Source: Nodularia sp034931045 (GTDB lineage: Bacteria; Cyanobacteriota; Cyanobacteriia; Cyanobacteriales; Nostocaceae). From it: a stretch of 64,000 nucleotides of DNA. This document shows, piece after piece, positions 33,351 through 41,482 of the stretch (positions are counted from its first letter, which is position 1; every line of letters begins with the position of its first letter). Where the stretch lies: positions 1 through 64,000 of the forward strand of contig NZ_JAYGHH010000025.1 of the NCBI RefSeq assembly GCF_034931045.1, read 5' to 3'. The notes under the pieces were generated by a model, which made no database searches, had not been told where the DNA came from, and was given only the letters and a program-made list of their open reading frames with translations. The position numbers were made by a program, and so were the translations under genes.

Positions 33351-33432
33351 GGGAGAAGAGGCAGGGGGGCAGGGTGCAGGGTGCAGGGGGGAGAAGACGG
33401 TAACTTCCCAATGACCAATGACTAATGACCAA
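33351..33432. repeat. Dispersed G-rich low-complexity repeat, copy 1
   Basis: A run built of GCAGGG and GGGAGAAGAG units followed by TAACTTCCCAATGACCAATG. About 47 bases are identical to the copy at 50230. It lies in the spacer between the divergent vWA and clpR genes. A shorter relative is at 47462-47492. Confidence 0.8.
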
Positions 33433-33518
33433 TTAGCGAGAAATCCACACTTGATGTAGGTTAGCATCGCGTTAGGATGTATTACAGTTAACGGCATACT
33501 TTCAGGCGATCAGTTGCT

Positions 33519-34181
33519 ATGGACAATTCCCCCATCAAGGCTGTGCAAGCCCCCTACCAAGGTGATAGTTTTTACCGGACACCGCCGCCAGATTTACCTT
33601 CCTTATTAATGAAGGAACGAATTGTCTATCTGGGAATGCCATTAGTGCCGGCAGTGACAGAATTAATTATCGCCGAATTGCTTTATTTACAGTCCGACGA
33701 CCCCGAAAAACCCATCAAAATCTACATTAACTCAACGGGGACTTCTGGCTACAGTGGTGAACCCATTGGCTTTGAAACCGAAGCCTTCGCCATCTATGAC
33801 ACGATGAAATACATCAAGCCTCCCATCCACACTATTTGTATTGGTTCGGCAATGGGTATGGCCGCGATGCTACTCAGTGCTGGTACAAAAGGTTGTCGCG
33901 CCAGTTTGCCCCACTCCTCTATTATCCTGCATCAACCGAAGAGCTACGCCCAAGGTCAAGCAACGGATATTCAAATTCGGGCTAGGGAAGTTCTGATCAA
34001 CAAAACTTCCTTGGTAGATATTCTGGGTCATACCACAGGACAAGCACCAGAAAAAATTACCAAAGACATGGATCGTTTGTTATACATGACTCCTTATGAA
34101 GCCAGGGACTACGGTTTGATTGACCGAGTTTTTGAGAAAGAAGAACTCGCCAATCCCCCATTACCTGCCAGTGTTCTCTAG
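33519..34181 (+). CDS. clpR: ClpR, inactive ClpP-type subunit
   Basis: 220 residues with the ClpP fold (IYINSTGTSG, IGSAMGMAAMLL, LPHSSIILHQP). ClpP has its nucleophile Ser in a GxxASMG-type turn; here the turn reads SAMGMAA, so the catalytic Ser is Gly. A loop of about ten residues (GYSGEPIGFE) is inserted after the NSTG strand, as in ClpR. In cyanobacteria ClpR joins ClpP3 in mixed heptamer rings of an essential Clp protease that works with ClpC. The clpP3 gene follows in the same direction after a 115-base spacer filled with heptamer repeats. Confidence 0.93.
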   Translation: MDNSPIKAVQAPYQGDSFYRTPPPDLPSLLMKERIVYLGMPLVPAVTELIIAELLYLQSDDPEKPIKIYINSTGTSGYSGEPIGFETEAFAIYDTMKYIKPPIHTICIGSAMGMAAMLLSAGTKGCRASLPHSSIILHQPKSYAQGQATDIQIRAREVLINKTSLVDILGHTTGQAPEKITKDMDRLLYMTPYEARDYGLIDRVFEKEELANPPLPASVL

Positions 34182-34183
34182 TG

Positions 34184-34248
34184 AGTGCTGAGTGCTGAGT
34201 TCTGAGTTCTGAGTTCTGAGTGCTGAGTGCTGAGTGCTGAGTTCTGAG
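34184..34248. repeat. Heptamer tandem repeats between clpR and clpP3
   Basis: About nine copies of GAGTGCT or GAGTTCT in mixed order. They fill half of the spacer inside the clpR-clpP3 operon and probably differ in number between strains. Confidence 0.9.
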
Positions 34249-34296
34249 TAAAGAACTTGCTTATATCCCCAATTAATTACAAGCGGAGTAACAAAG

Positions 34297-34890
34297 ATGC
34301 CTATAGGTGTTCCTAAAGTTCCTTACCGGATGCCCGGAGGACAATATACAGATTGGATTAGTATCTACGATCGCCTTTACCGGGAACGGATTATTTTCCT
34401 GGGGCGAGATGTTGATGATGAAATTGCTAACCAAATTATTGCTGTCATGCTGTATCTGGATTCAGATGATCCAGGTAAGGATATTTATTTATACATAAAT
34501 TCCCCCGGTGGGATGGTGACATCCGGCATGGCGATTTTTGACACCATGCAACACATCAAATCAGATGTGGTGACAATTTGCGTCGGTTTAGCCGCCTCAA
34601 TGGGTTCATTCCTGTTAGCAGCCGGCAGCAAGGGTAAAAGAATGGCACTGCCCCATTCTCGGATTATGATTCACCAGCCCTCTGGCGGTACTCGTGGACA
34701 AGCCAGCGATATCGAAATTGAAGCCAGAGAAATTCTGCGGATTCGTCATCAGCTTAACGGTATTTATGCTGAAAAGACTGGTCAGGACATATCTAAGATT
34801 GAAAAAGATATGGATCGTGACTTTTTCATGTCTGCTGCTGAAGCCAAAGAATACGGTTTAATCGACCGTGTAATTGAAGAGCGTCCGTAG
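34297..34890 (+). CDS. clpP3: ATP-dependent Clp protease proteolytic subunit ClpP3
   Basis: 197 residues with a complete catalytic triad: Ser in GLAASMGSFLL, His in LPHSRIMIHQP and Asp in the following helix region (MDRDFFM or nearby). Conserved YLYINSPGG, substrate-site strand and the C-terminal AAEAKEYGLIDRVI are normal. It should assemble with ClpR into the mixed proteolytic core. GGAGTAAC precedes the ATG by a few bases, giving a fair SD. A strong terminator follows at 34962, so clpR-clpP3 is a two-gene operon. Confidence 0.93.
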   Translation: MPIGVPKVPYRMPGGQYTDWISIYDRLYRERIIFLGRDVDDEIANQIIAVMLYLDSDDPGKDIYLYINSPGGMVTSGMAIFDTMQHIKSDVVTICVGLAASMGSFLLAAGSKGKRMALPHSRIMIHQPSGGTRGQASDIEIEAREILRIRHQLNGIYAEKTGQDISKIEKDMDRDFFMSAAEAKEYGLIDRVIEERP

Positions 34891-34961
34891 AATTATGGGA
34901 GTTAGGAGTTAAAAATCGCAAATTTCCTCGCTCCCATTTTCCCACAAAATTTTAAAATAGG

Positions 34962-35027
34962 AACTCCCCCGATTGTGAAAATCAGCGTAGCTAAATTTTT
35001 CCGGTCGGGGGTTATTAATTTTTTTAT
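34962..35027 (+). terminator. Terminator of the clpR-clpP3 operon
   Basis: Arms CCCCCGA (34966-34972) and TCGGGGG (35005-35011), a 32-base loop, then a T-rich tail reaching 35025. It lies about 75 bases after the clpP3 stop. Confidence 0.65.
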
Positions 35028-35315
35028 AACCCTGCCCTTTGTCGCTTTTCCTCCATTAGATAGATCAGTGCATTGATGATGTCGCCTCGTTAGTCAGAGG
35101 TCAGGCAATGTATAGCTTTCTATGATCAATTTAGAAACAGTAGCAAGACTTGATGACTGGTATTAGTCACCATCACCAGTTAGGCACTGAAAATATATCT
35201 GGAAGAAAATGCCCCATGATGAATTTATAAGACAGGTGCAGAATCACGTCCATCTCAGTTGCGTGTTAATCGATAAAACCTCATTTCAGCAGAAAAATAC
35301 CAGGAGAGTGATACC

Positions 35316-35978
35316 ATGCTATTCAAAAATCGCACAATAGCAGGTCAAATTTTAGCCGGGGAATTAGCAGATTATACTAATCGTTCAGATGTCATTGTAT
35401 TAGGTCTACCCAGGGGTGGTGTACCCGTCGCCTTTGAAGTGGCTAAAGCCTTAAATGTTCCCTTAGATGTGCTTGTAGTGCGTAAACTAGGTGTGCCTGA
35501 GCAAGAAGAATTGGCAATGGGTGCGATCGCTTCCGGCGGAGTCCGGATTATTAATGAACATATTGTCAACTTAGTGAATATTTCCGAGGAAACAATTGCC
35601 AGAGTAGCGGCGCAAGAAGAACGAGAATTAGAACGTCGGGAACTTCTTTATCGAGGCGATCGCCCATTCCCTGATTTAGAAGAACGCATAGTCATCTTGG
35701 TAGATGATGGTTTAGCCACAGGTGCAACTATGTGGGCGGCTGTAGCATCTGTGCGGCGACAACACCCCGCGAAAATTGTCATTGGTGTACCCGTAGCTAC
35801 AAGCGCCACTTGTCAAGAGTTGCAAGTTGCCGTGAATGAAATTGTCTGCGCTGCCACACCCGACCCCTTTTATAGTGTTGGTTTATGGTACGAAGACTTT
35901 CCCCAAACTACAGATGATCAAGTTCGTGATCTGCTGGCAAAAGCTCAAAACAATTATCAACCATTATCTCTTACCTAG
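35316..35978 (+). CDS. Phosphoribosyltransferase-family protein
   Basis: 220 residues with a type I phosphoribosyltransferase fold. The PRPP-binding motif VILVDDGLATGATM (about 127-140) is intact, and LGLPRGGVPVAFEVA near the N-terminus is the pyrophosphate loop region. The base or substrate is not evident. Homologues often sit with or are fused to dienelactone-hydrolase domains. AGGAGAG precedes the ATG by about 8 bases. It is the first of four plus-strand genes closely packed to 37374 (spacers of 52, 4 and 14 bases), probably one operon. Confidence 0.85.
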   Translation: MLFKNRTIAGQILAGELADYTNRSDVIVLGLPRGGVPVAFEVAKALNVPLDVLVVRKLGVPEQEELAMGAIASGGVRIINEHIVNLVNISEETIARVAAQEERELERRELLYRGDRPFPDLEERIVILVDDGLATGATMWAAVASVRRQHPAKIVIGVPVATSATCQELQVAVNEIVCAATPDPFYSVGLWYEDFPQTTDDQVRDLLAKAQNNYQPLSLT

Positions 35979-36030
35979 ACAAGCTTTGGCGTAATTTTTT
36001 CACGTAGGCTAGTTGAAATTTGACAAAAAT

Positions 36031-36660
36031 ATGAAAGTACCACCAGAAATTACTTATCGCAATGTCGAGAAAACAAATGCGATTGATCACCTAATTCATG
36101 AGAAAATCGCCAAACTAGAGAATGTTTGCGATCGCATAAATAGCTGCCATATATCCATTGAAAAGGTACATGATCGCCCCCGCAGTGGTTCACCTTACCG
36201 TGTGCGGATTGATATGACTGTACCCCCCGGTCACGAACTGGTGGCAGAAAGAAATCCGGCTGAAAGTAACCAATACGACCCTTTAGATGCAGTAATTCGG
36301 GAAGCTTTTAATGCAGCTCGTCAGCAACTAGTCAAACTCAACGAACGACAACATGAAAGCCAGCGCCCTCAACATCAAGAAGAAGCCGAAGAAACAAAAG
36401 CACTTGTCACCAAACTGTTTAAAGATAGGGGCTATGGCTTCTTAAAAACTTTGGACGGTCATGAAATCTACTTCCACCGTAATAGCGTGTTACATCATAA
36501 CTTTGACCGCTTAGAAATTGGAACAGCCGTGCATTTTTCCTTTGTAGAAGGCGAAGAAGGCCCCCAAGCCAGCACCGTCAAAATTGTTGATAAGCCAGGT
36601 GTTCGGGCTGGTAAATCTGAACAGACCATGATTGAACCCCCATTAGGCTGGAGAGAATAA
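36031..36660 (+). CDS. HPF/RaiA-like ribosome-associated protein with C-terminal cold-shock domain
   Basis: 209 residues from ATG 36031; a TTG 18 bases upstream is less likely. Residues 1-110 match the HPF/RaiA ribosome-hibernation fold: a VPPEITYRNV strand, then IHEKIAKLENV, CHISIEKVHDRPRSG and the helix DAVIREAFNAARQQL. Residues 130-195 are a cold-shock domain with the RNA-binding strand GYGFLKTLDG and IYFHRNSV. HPF proteins block idle ribosomes; here the RNA-binding tail may add leader or rRNA contact. The C-terminal dimer domain of long HPF is absent and replaced. A GTG-started small gene follows after 4 bases. Confidence 0.88.
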   Translation: MKVPPEITYRNVEKTNAIDHLIHEKIAKLENVCDRINSCHISIEKVHDRPRSGSPYRVRIDMTVPPGHELVAERNPAESNQYDPLDAVIREAFNAARQQLVKLNERQHESQRPQHQEEAEETKALVTKLFKDRGYGFLKTLDGHEIYFHRNSVLHHNFDRLEIGTAVHFSFVEGEEGPQASTVKIVDKPGVRAGKSEQTMIEPPLGWRE

Positions 36661-36664
36661 GCCT

Positions 36665-36883
36665 GTGAACTCACAAGTTAATGAACTCAAACAAACTGCA
36701 TCGCAACTGTTAGCCGCCATGCTATCCAACCCCCATATTTACCCAAAAATCAGTGATGAGGGCAGTAGTGGGGGCATGGAACAGCAATTAATTATTGTCG
36801 CCGTGGAGATGGCCCAAAGTTTAAACCAACACATAGAAAATCCTCATCCCCAAGGTGCAGCCCAACGCAACCAAAAAAACTGA
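36665..36883 (+). CDS. Small conserved hypothetical protein
   Basis: 72 residues with a GTG start 4 bases after the HPF-CSD stop. Mostly helical: NELKQTASQLLAAMLSNP and EQQLIIVAVEMAQSLNQHI, with a Gly/Ser turn between them. No known domain. The position inside a tight plus-strand cluster argues that it is real and co-expressed with the ribosome-associated protein and the PEBP gene. Confidence 0.65.
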   Translation: MNSQVNELKQTASQLLAAMLSNPHIYPKISDEGSSGGMEQQLIIVAVEMAQSLNQHIENPHPQGAAQRNQKN

Positions 36884-36897
36884 ATTATTCATCCCTT

Positions 36898-37374
36898 ATG
36901 GAACTTCAAAGCCTAGCTTTTTTTATCTGCAGTACAATTCCCTTCAAATACACCTGCGATGGCGAAAATATTGCCCCTCCCCTAGCTTGGGATAGTCCAC
37001 CCGCAGGTACAGTGAGTTTTACATTGCTAATGGAAGACCCTGATGCTCCCAAAGAAACTTTCACGCACTGGGTAGTTTACGACTTACCCGCAAATCTACG
37101 CCACCTACCAGAAGGAATCACAAAAGAACCTCATTTACCTCATGGTGGTGTGCAAGGGGTAAATGACTTTAATGAATTGGGTTATGGTGGCCCCTGTCCA
37201 CCTAATGGAACTCATCGCTACTTTTTTAAACTTTACGCCCTTGATCAATTACTAGGATTGCCACCAAGGGCGAGTAAAACTGAAGTACTAGCAGCTATGA
37301 AAGGTCACGTCTTAGAAGCTGTAGAACTGATGGGACGCTATGCCAGGGAATTTAGTCAAATTTCCAAACCTTAA
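36898..37374 (+). CDS. PEBP (YbhB/YbcL) family protein
   Basis: 158 residues with the phosphatidylethanolamine-binding/Raf-kinase-inhibitor-like fold. Family motifs are YTCDGENIAPPLAW, LLMEDPDAPKETFTHWVVYDL and the glycine-rich GGPCPPNGTHRYFF. No signal peptide, so cytosolic. The function of bacterial members is unclear; they bind anionic ligands at a conserved pocket containing the DPDAP and GxHR residues, both kept. It is the last gene of the plus-strand cluster. Its 3' end overlaps the minus-strand remnant of a WD40 gene by 23 bases. Confidence 0.9.
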   Translation: MELQSLAFFICSTIPFKYTCDGENIAPPLAWDSPPAGTVSFTLLMEDPDAPKETFTHWVVYDLPANLRHLPEGITKEPHLPHGGVQGVNDFNELGYGGPCPPNGTHRYFFKLYALDQLLGLPPRASKTEVLAAMKGHVLEAVELMGRYAREFSQISKP

Positions 37375-37519
37375 TAGTTTTATCCTGACCACCACTGACT
37401 ATGATCTTTCCATTAGGGCTAAAAGCAACTGCAAGTACAGCCCAATGATACAAAGCTCGTTGGTAAACAAACAACACCAATGGCTGCTGCACAAGAGTAT
37501 ATTGCCACAACAAAGGCAT
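37352..37519 (-). pseudogene. Remnant of a WD40-repeat gene (last blade)
   Basis: A 55-codon frame on the minus strand. Its last 30 residues form a perfect WD40 end: AVLAVAFSPNGKIIVSGGQD then KTIKVWKFD and stop. The first residues (LVLFVYQRALYHW) do not continue as a further blade, so the rest of the propeller is lost. The stop lies inside the 3' end of the PEBP gene. It is probably the stub of a larger WD40 protein gene cut by deletion. The full kinase-WD40 gene at 14.9 kb is of the same superfamily but not an obvious parent. Confidence 0.65.
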
Positions 37520-37558
37520 AAATAGTATTTTTCAGCCGCCGTTGTGGTGAATATGGAT

Positions 37559-37996
37559 TTATATGGTTTGGGGGTGAATACTTGATGGACTATCCCAATA
37601 ATCAACTTTGTGAATATTCACTTTGAGTAAAACTAAGTCGGGTTCTTCTAGTCCTTTGGGTAGCCAAGTTTGAAGTTCTGGTTGCCATTGTGCTTGCATT
37701 TTGTTACGGTCTTTAATTAGTTCTGCTGTACCTGATACGGAAATATATTGCTGCTGATTAGGTGAAGTGAAACTAACATTTACCTGGTGATTGCGTTTAA
37801 TATCATTCACTTTTTGAGTATTGGCTGAGGTAAAGAACCAGATAGCATTTTCGGAGTTAATGTCGCCACTTTTGTACATGGGACAACTGTGCAATGAACC
37901 ATTTTGATCAATTGTGGTTAACATCCCACAGTTAATATCTGCAATTAGTTCGCGCAGCTTTTGGATTTGTTGTTCGTGGTGTGTAGAGGTTGTCAT
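37559..37996 (-). CDS. Pyridoxamine 5'-phosphate oxidase-fold stress protein (flavin-binding)
   Basis: 145 residues with the split-barrel flavin fold of general stress protein 26-like proteins: CGMLTTIDQNGSLHSCPMYKSG, AIWFFTSANTQKVNDIKRN, VNVSFTSPNQQQYISVSG and the C-terminal VHKVDYWDSP equivalent (VNIHKVDYWDSP). It probably binds FMN or a related cofactor and acts in oxidative or general stress. Cytosolic, monocistronic. A WD40 remnant lies just beyond its stop. Confidence 0.85.
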   Translation of the reverse strand: MTTSTHHEQQIQKLRELIADINCGMLTTIDQNGSLHSCPMYKSGDINSENAIWFFTSANTQKVNDIKRNHQVNVSFTSPNQQQYISVSGTAELIKDRNKMQAQWQPELQTWLPKGLEEPDLVLLKVNIHKVDYWDSPSSIHPQTI

Positions 37997-38482
37997 TTAC
38001 TTTAATCTTTTTGTTTAGGATGGTTATAGTCAAGCTTGTTTTCAGTGTTAATTATTTTTATGACTAATTACCTGCGTCTCTAGATGGAATTTTACTTGAT
38101 TTTTTTTGTTGACGTATACCTATAGAGGTACTAGGAATGAAGATAAAAGAGAGGACTAAAGTCTTCACTACAAACTTTTAATTTTAGTGCCTATAAAATT
38201 GAGTTTATTTGCTATCTGAAAATTGTTAAATCAGGAGATGCGATTTAAAGAAATTACTTAGTATATATTAGCATGGCTTGCTTTTGAGTGCTTCGCAAAA
38301 CTTAATAATGAGGAAGAATTAAAGTTAGTAGGCTTACCCAAATATTAGGTAAATATCCTATAGTAATAGTGGGGCTTTGCAAGTCTTAATGGTAGACTTA
38401 TTCATCTGATAGAATCTGGTAACTATAATAATAGTTGAGCGTATAAATTATAATTAGGGGCATTACAGGAGCAAAAATTGCT
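37997..38482. other. Intergenic region between divergent genes
   Basis: About 490 AT-rich bases. An SD-like CAGGAG lies about 11 bases before the GTG of the P-type ATPase. No gene, repeat family or terminator stands out. Confidence 0.4.
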
Positions 38483-41482
38483 GTGATTCAAGCAATACAC
38501 ATGAGAGTTAAAGGGAGAGCTAGATACAAAGTTCATCGACTTTTTCGTTCACTATCCTTAGAAAGATATTTGGAGCGATCGCTTGCAAGTTACCCAGAAA
38601 TATTGTCTGTTTCTGCTAATTCATTAACGAGTAATATTCTAGTTTATTTTAAACCTGAAAATAGCTGGTATCACATCGGCTTACTTATTGACCAAGCTGT
38701 AAAAGATTATCAGAAAATTTCTAGTTTATCTCCAACACAAAAACCATCGAAATCTTTAAAACCTCAGAAATTAGCTGTTAACAATGCCCAAGACCAAAAA
38801 ATAGCTAATTGGCATTCAATGACAGCAGATAGAGTTATAGATACATTTAATACTTCCAAAATATCAGGATTATCTAGTGAGTTTGCCACAATAAATCTGA
38901 CTAAGTACGGTTCTAACGTTTTATCGACAATACCAACCCGTTCCCCTGGAAATATTTTAATTGACCAATTTAAATCTCTGCCAGTGGCTTTACTGGGGGC
39001 GGCGGCAGGAATTGCCATTATTACTGGTGGTGTGGTCGATGCTGTGGTAATTATGGGTGTTGTTGGTTTAAATGCAGCTATTGGATACATCACAGAAAGC
39101 CAATCAGCAAGAATAATTCAATCTCTCCAAAATCGGGAACAAATATTAACTTGGGTAGTTAGAGAAAATCAGCAGGTGGAAATTCCTACAGAAAATGTGG
39201 TTGTAGGAGACGTTTTATTTCTCAAACCTGGTAGTTATATAGCAGCAGATGCCAGACTCATTGAAACGGATAACTTGAGTGTAGACGAATCTCCTTTAAC
39301 TGGCGAAAGTATTCCGACTACAAAAACTACTGCGCCTGTGTCTGGTGAAAATATCCCCTTAGCTGACCGTTTGAATATGGTTTATAAAGGGACTTTTGTT
39401 ACTAGCGGTCAAGGATTGGCTGTGGTTGTAGCCACAGGTAAATTTACAGAAATGGGCAAAATCCAACAACTGGTGAATGAATCCACCTCTATAGAAACTC
39501 CCTTAGAAAGACAACTAGATCAAGTGGGAAGTCAACTAGTTTTAGTCGGTATGGGAATTTGCGGTTTTGTCTTTGGTTTAGGAGTGCTGCGGGGATATGG
39601 TTTATTGACAATGATGCAATCATCTATCTCCCTCGCAGTAGCTGCGGTTCCCGAAGGTTTACCCACAATTGCGACTACAACTCTAGCTTTAGGTATCCGT
39701 GAGATGAGGAAAAATAATGTCCTCGTTCGCAGTCTCAGTGCGGTAGAAGCTTTGGGTTCTGTACAGACAATTTGCTTGGATAAAACTGGGACAATTACCG
39801 AAAATAAAATGTTAGTGGTGGAAATCTGGACAATCACCCAACAAATCACAGTCGGGTCAGAAAATATTAACCCTTACGCCAATAATGAACTGTTAAAGCT
39901 GATTCATATATCGGTTCTTTGCAACGAAAGTGAAGTCAGTCAACAGCAGAATGGTGAGTATGTGGTTACAGGTTCGTCCACGGAAAATGCTTTGATTAAT
40001 TTGGCAATTAGTGCTGGGGTGGATGTCATACAACTCAGACAAAAGTATGCACTGATAGAAACTAACCTGCGAAGTGAAAACCGTAACCTCATGAGTACAA
40101 TTCATGAGATTGACAATCACCACAAATTGATTGCAGTTAAAGGTAATCCCGCCGAAATGATTCAAATATGTCAATGGAGGCTGCAAAATGGACAAATAGT
40201 GCCTTTAACAGCAGAAAACAAGCAAGCGATCGCCAGAGAAAACGAAAATTTGGCTGGAAAAGCACTGCGAGTCTTAGGGGTAGCCTACAGCCAGATTAAT
40301 CATGATCACAACGGCAATAATCATGAAACAAACCTGATTTGGCTGGGTTTAGTGGCGATGACAGACCCGATCAGAATTGGGGCGAAAAAATTGATTGGGG
40401 AGTTTCATCAAGCTGGAATTGATACAGTGATGATGACCGGAGATCAAAGTTCCACTGCTTATGCGATCGCGCAAGAATTAGAATTGAGTCGAAATGACCA
40501 ATTAGAAATTCTCGATGCTACTAACCTTGATCATCTCACCCCAGAGGCACTAACAACAGTCAGCGACAAAGTGAACGTTTTTGCCCGCATCAGTCCTAGT
40601 AATAAACTGCAAATAGTCCAGGCTTTACAAGCAGCCGGAAAAGTCGTGGCCATGACCGGGGATGGAATTAATGATGCACCAGCACTGAAGGCTGCACAAG
40701 TGGGTGTTGCAATGGGTAAAGGGGGAACCGATGTGGCGCGTGAAGTTGCAGATATTGTTCTGGAAGATGACCGACTAGAAACCATGATTATTGCTGTCAG
40801 TCGGGGGCGGACTATCTATAACAACATTAGAAAATCTGTGCATTTCCTCCTGTCCACCAACCTCAGCGAAATCATGGTGATGACCACCGCTACAGCTGCT
40901 GGTTTAGGTGAACCCTTAAATGCAATTCAACTGCTGTGGCTAAATTTAGTTACTGATATTTTCCCTGGTTTATCCCTAGCTATGGAAGCACCAGAACCTG
41001 ACGTATTAAGTCAACCACCCCGCAATCCTCATGAACCAATCATCAAAGATTCTGACTTTGGTAGAATTATTTTTGAGTCAGCCACAATCTCTGTCAGTAC
41101 CTTAGCAGCATATAGCTATGCCCTCCTCAGATATGGCATTGGGGCGCGCGCCAGCACAGTTGCTTGTATGACCCTAATAACGGCACAACTACTGCACACT
41201 ATTAGCTGTCGTTCCGAAAATCACAGCATATTTAGTCAAGAAAAACTACCCAATAATTCTTACTTAAATGCTGCCATTATAGGTTCTTTTGCCATCCAAC
41301 TTTTAGCTGTAGCTATGCCACCACTAAGAAATCTTTTAAAGATTACCCCCATTAATATTGTAGATACTGCTGTGATTGGAGGTGGTGCTTTATTGCCCTT
41401 TTTAGTGAACGAAGGGACAAAAAATCCGGCTTTGCTAAATCAAGCATTCCCTAATTTTTCATCAACCGAAATTGCAACCTAA
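38483..41482 (+). CDS. Cation-transporting P-type ATPase with N-terminal HMA-like extension
   Basis: 999 residues. Residues 1-80 resemble a ferredoxin-like metal-binding domain (MRVKGRARYKV, ILSVSANSLTSNILVYF) but lack the CxxC. The core has all P-type motifs: SPLTGESIPTT, phosphorylation site DKTGTITENK, VKGNPAEM and TGDGINDAPALK. The membrane motif is PEGLPT, as in calcium-type P2 pumps rather than the CPC/CPx of copper pumps. The C-terminus carries four further membrane segments (NLVTDIFPGLSLAMEAPE). It likely moves Ca2+ or another divalent ion outward. GTG start with SD; ATG 38501 is an alternative. It overlaps the convergent hydrolase gene by 4 bases. Confidence 0.9.
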   Translation: MIQAIHMRVKGRARYKVHRLFRSLSLERYLERSLASYPEILSVSANSLTSNILVYFKPENSWYHIGLLIDQAVKDYQKISSLSPTQKPSKSLKPQKLAVNNAQDQKIANWHSMTADRVIDTFNTSKISGLSSEFATINLTKYGSNVLSTIPTRSPGNILIDQFKSLPVALLGAAAGIAIITGGVVDAVVIMGVVGLNAAIGYITESQSARIIQSLQNREQILTWVVRENQQVEIPTENVVVGDVLFLKPGSYIAADARLIETDNLSVDESPLTGESIPTTKTTAPVSGENIPLADRLNMVYKGTFVTSGQGLAVVVATGKFTEMGKIQQLVNESTSIETPLERQLDQVGSQLVLVGMGICGFVFGLGVLRGYGLLTMMQSSISLAVAAVPEGLPTIATTTLALGIREMRKNNVLVRSLSAVEALGSVQTICLDKTGTITENKMLVVEIWTITQQITVGSENINPYANNELLKLIHISVLCNESEVSQQQNGEYVVTGSSTENALINLAISAGVDVIQLRQKYALIETNLRSENRNLMSTIHEIDNHHKLIAVKGNPAEMIQICQWRLQNGQIVPLTAENKQAIARENENLAGKALRVLGVAYSQINHDHNGNNHETNLIWLGLVAMTDPIRIGAKKLIGEFHQAGIDTVMMTGDQSSTAYAIAQELELSRNDQLEILDATNLDHLTPEALTTVSDKVNVFARISPSNKLQIVQALQAAGKVVAMTGDGINDAPALKAAQVGVAMGKGGTDVAREVADIVLEDDRLETMIIAVSRGRTIYNNIRKSVHFLLSTNLSEIMVMTTATAAGLGEPLNAIQLLWLNLVTDIFPGLSLAMEAPEPDVLSQPPRNPHEPIIKDSDFGRIIFESATISVSTLAAYSYALLRYGIGARASTVACMTLITAQLLHTISCRSENHSIFSQEKLPNNSYLNAAIIGSFAIQLLAVAMPPLRNLLKITPINIVDTAVIGGGALLPFLVNEGTKNPALLNQAFPNFSSTEIAT

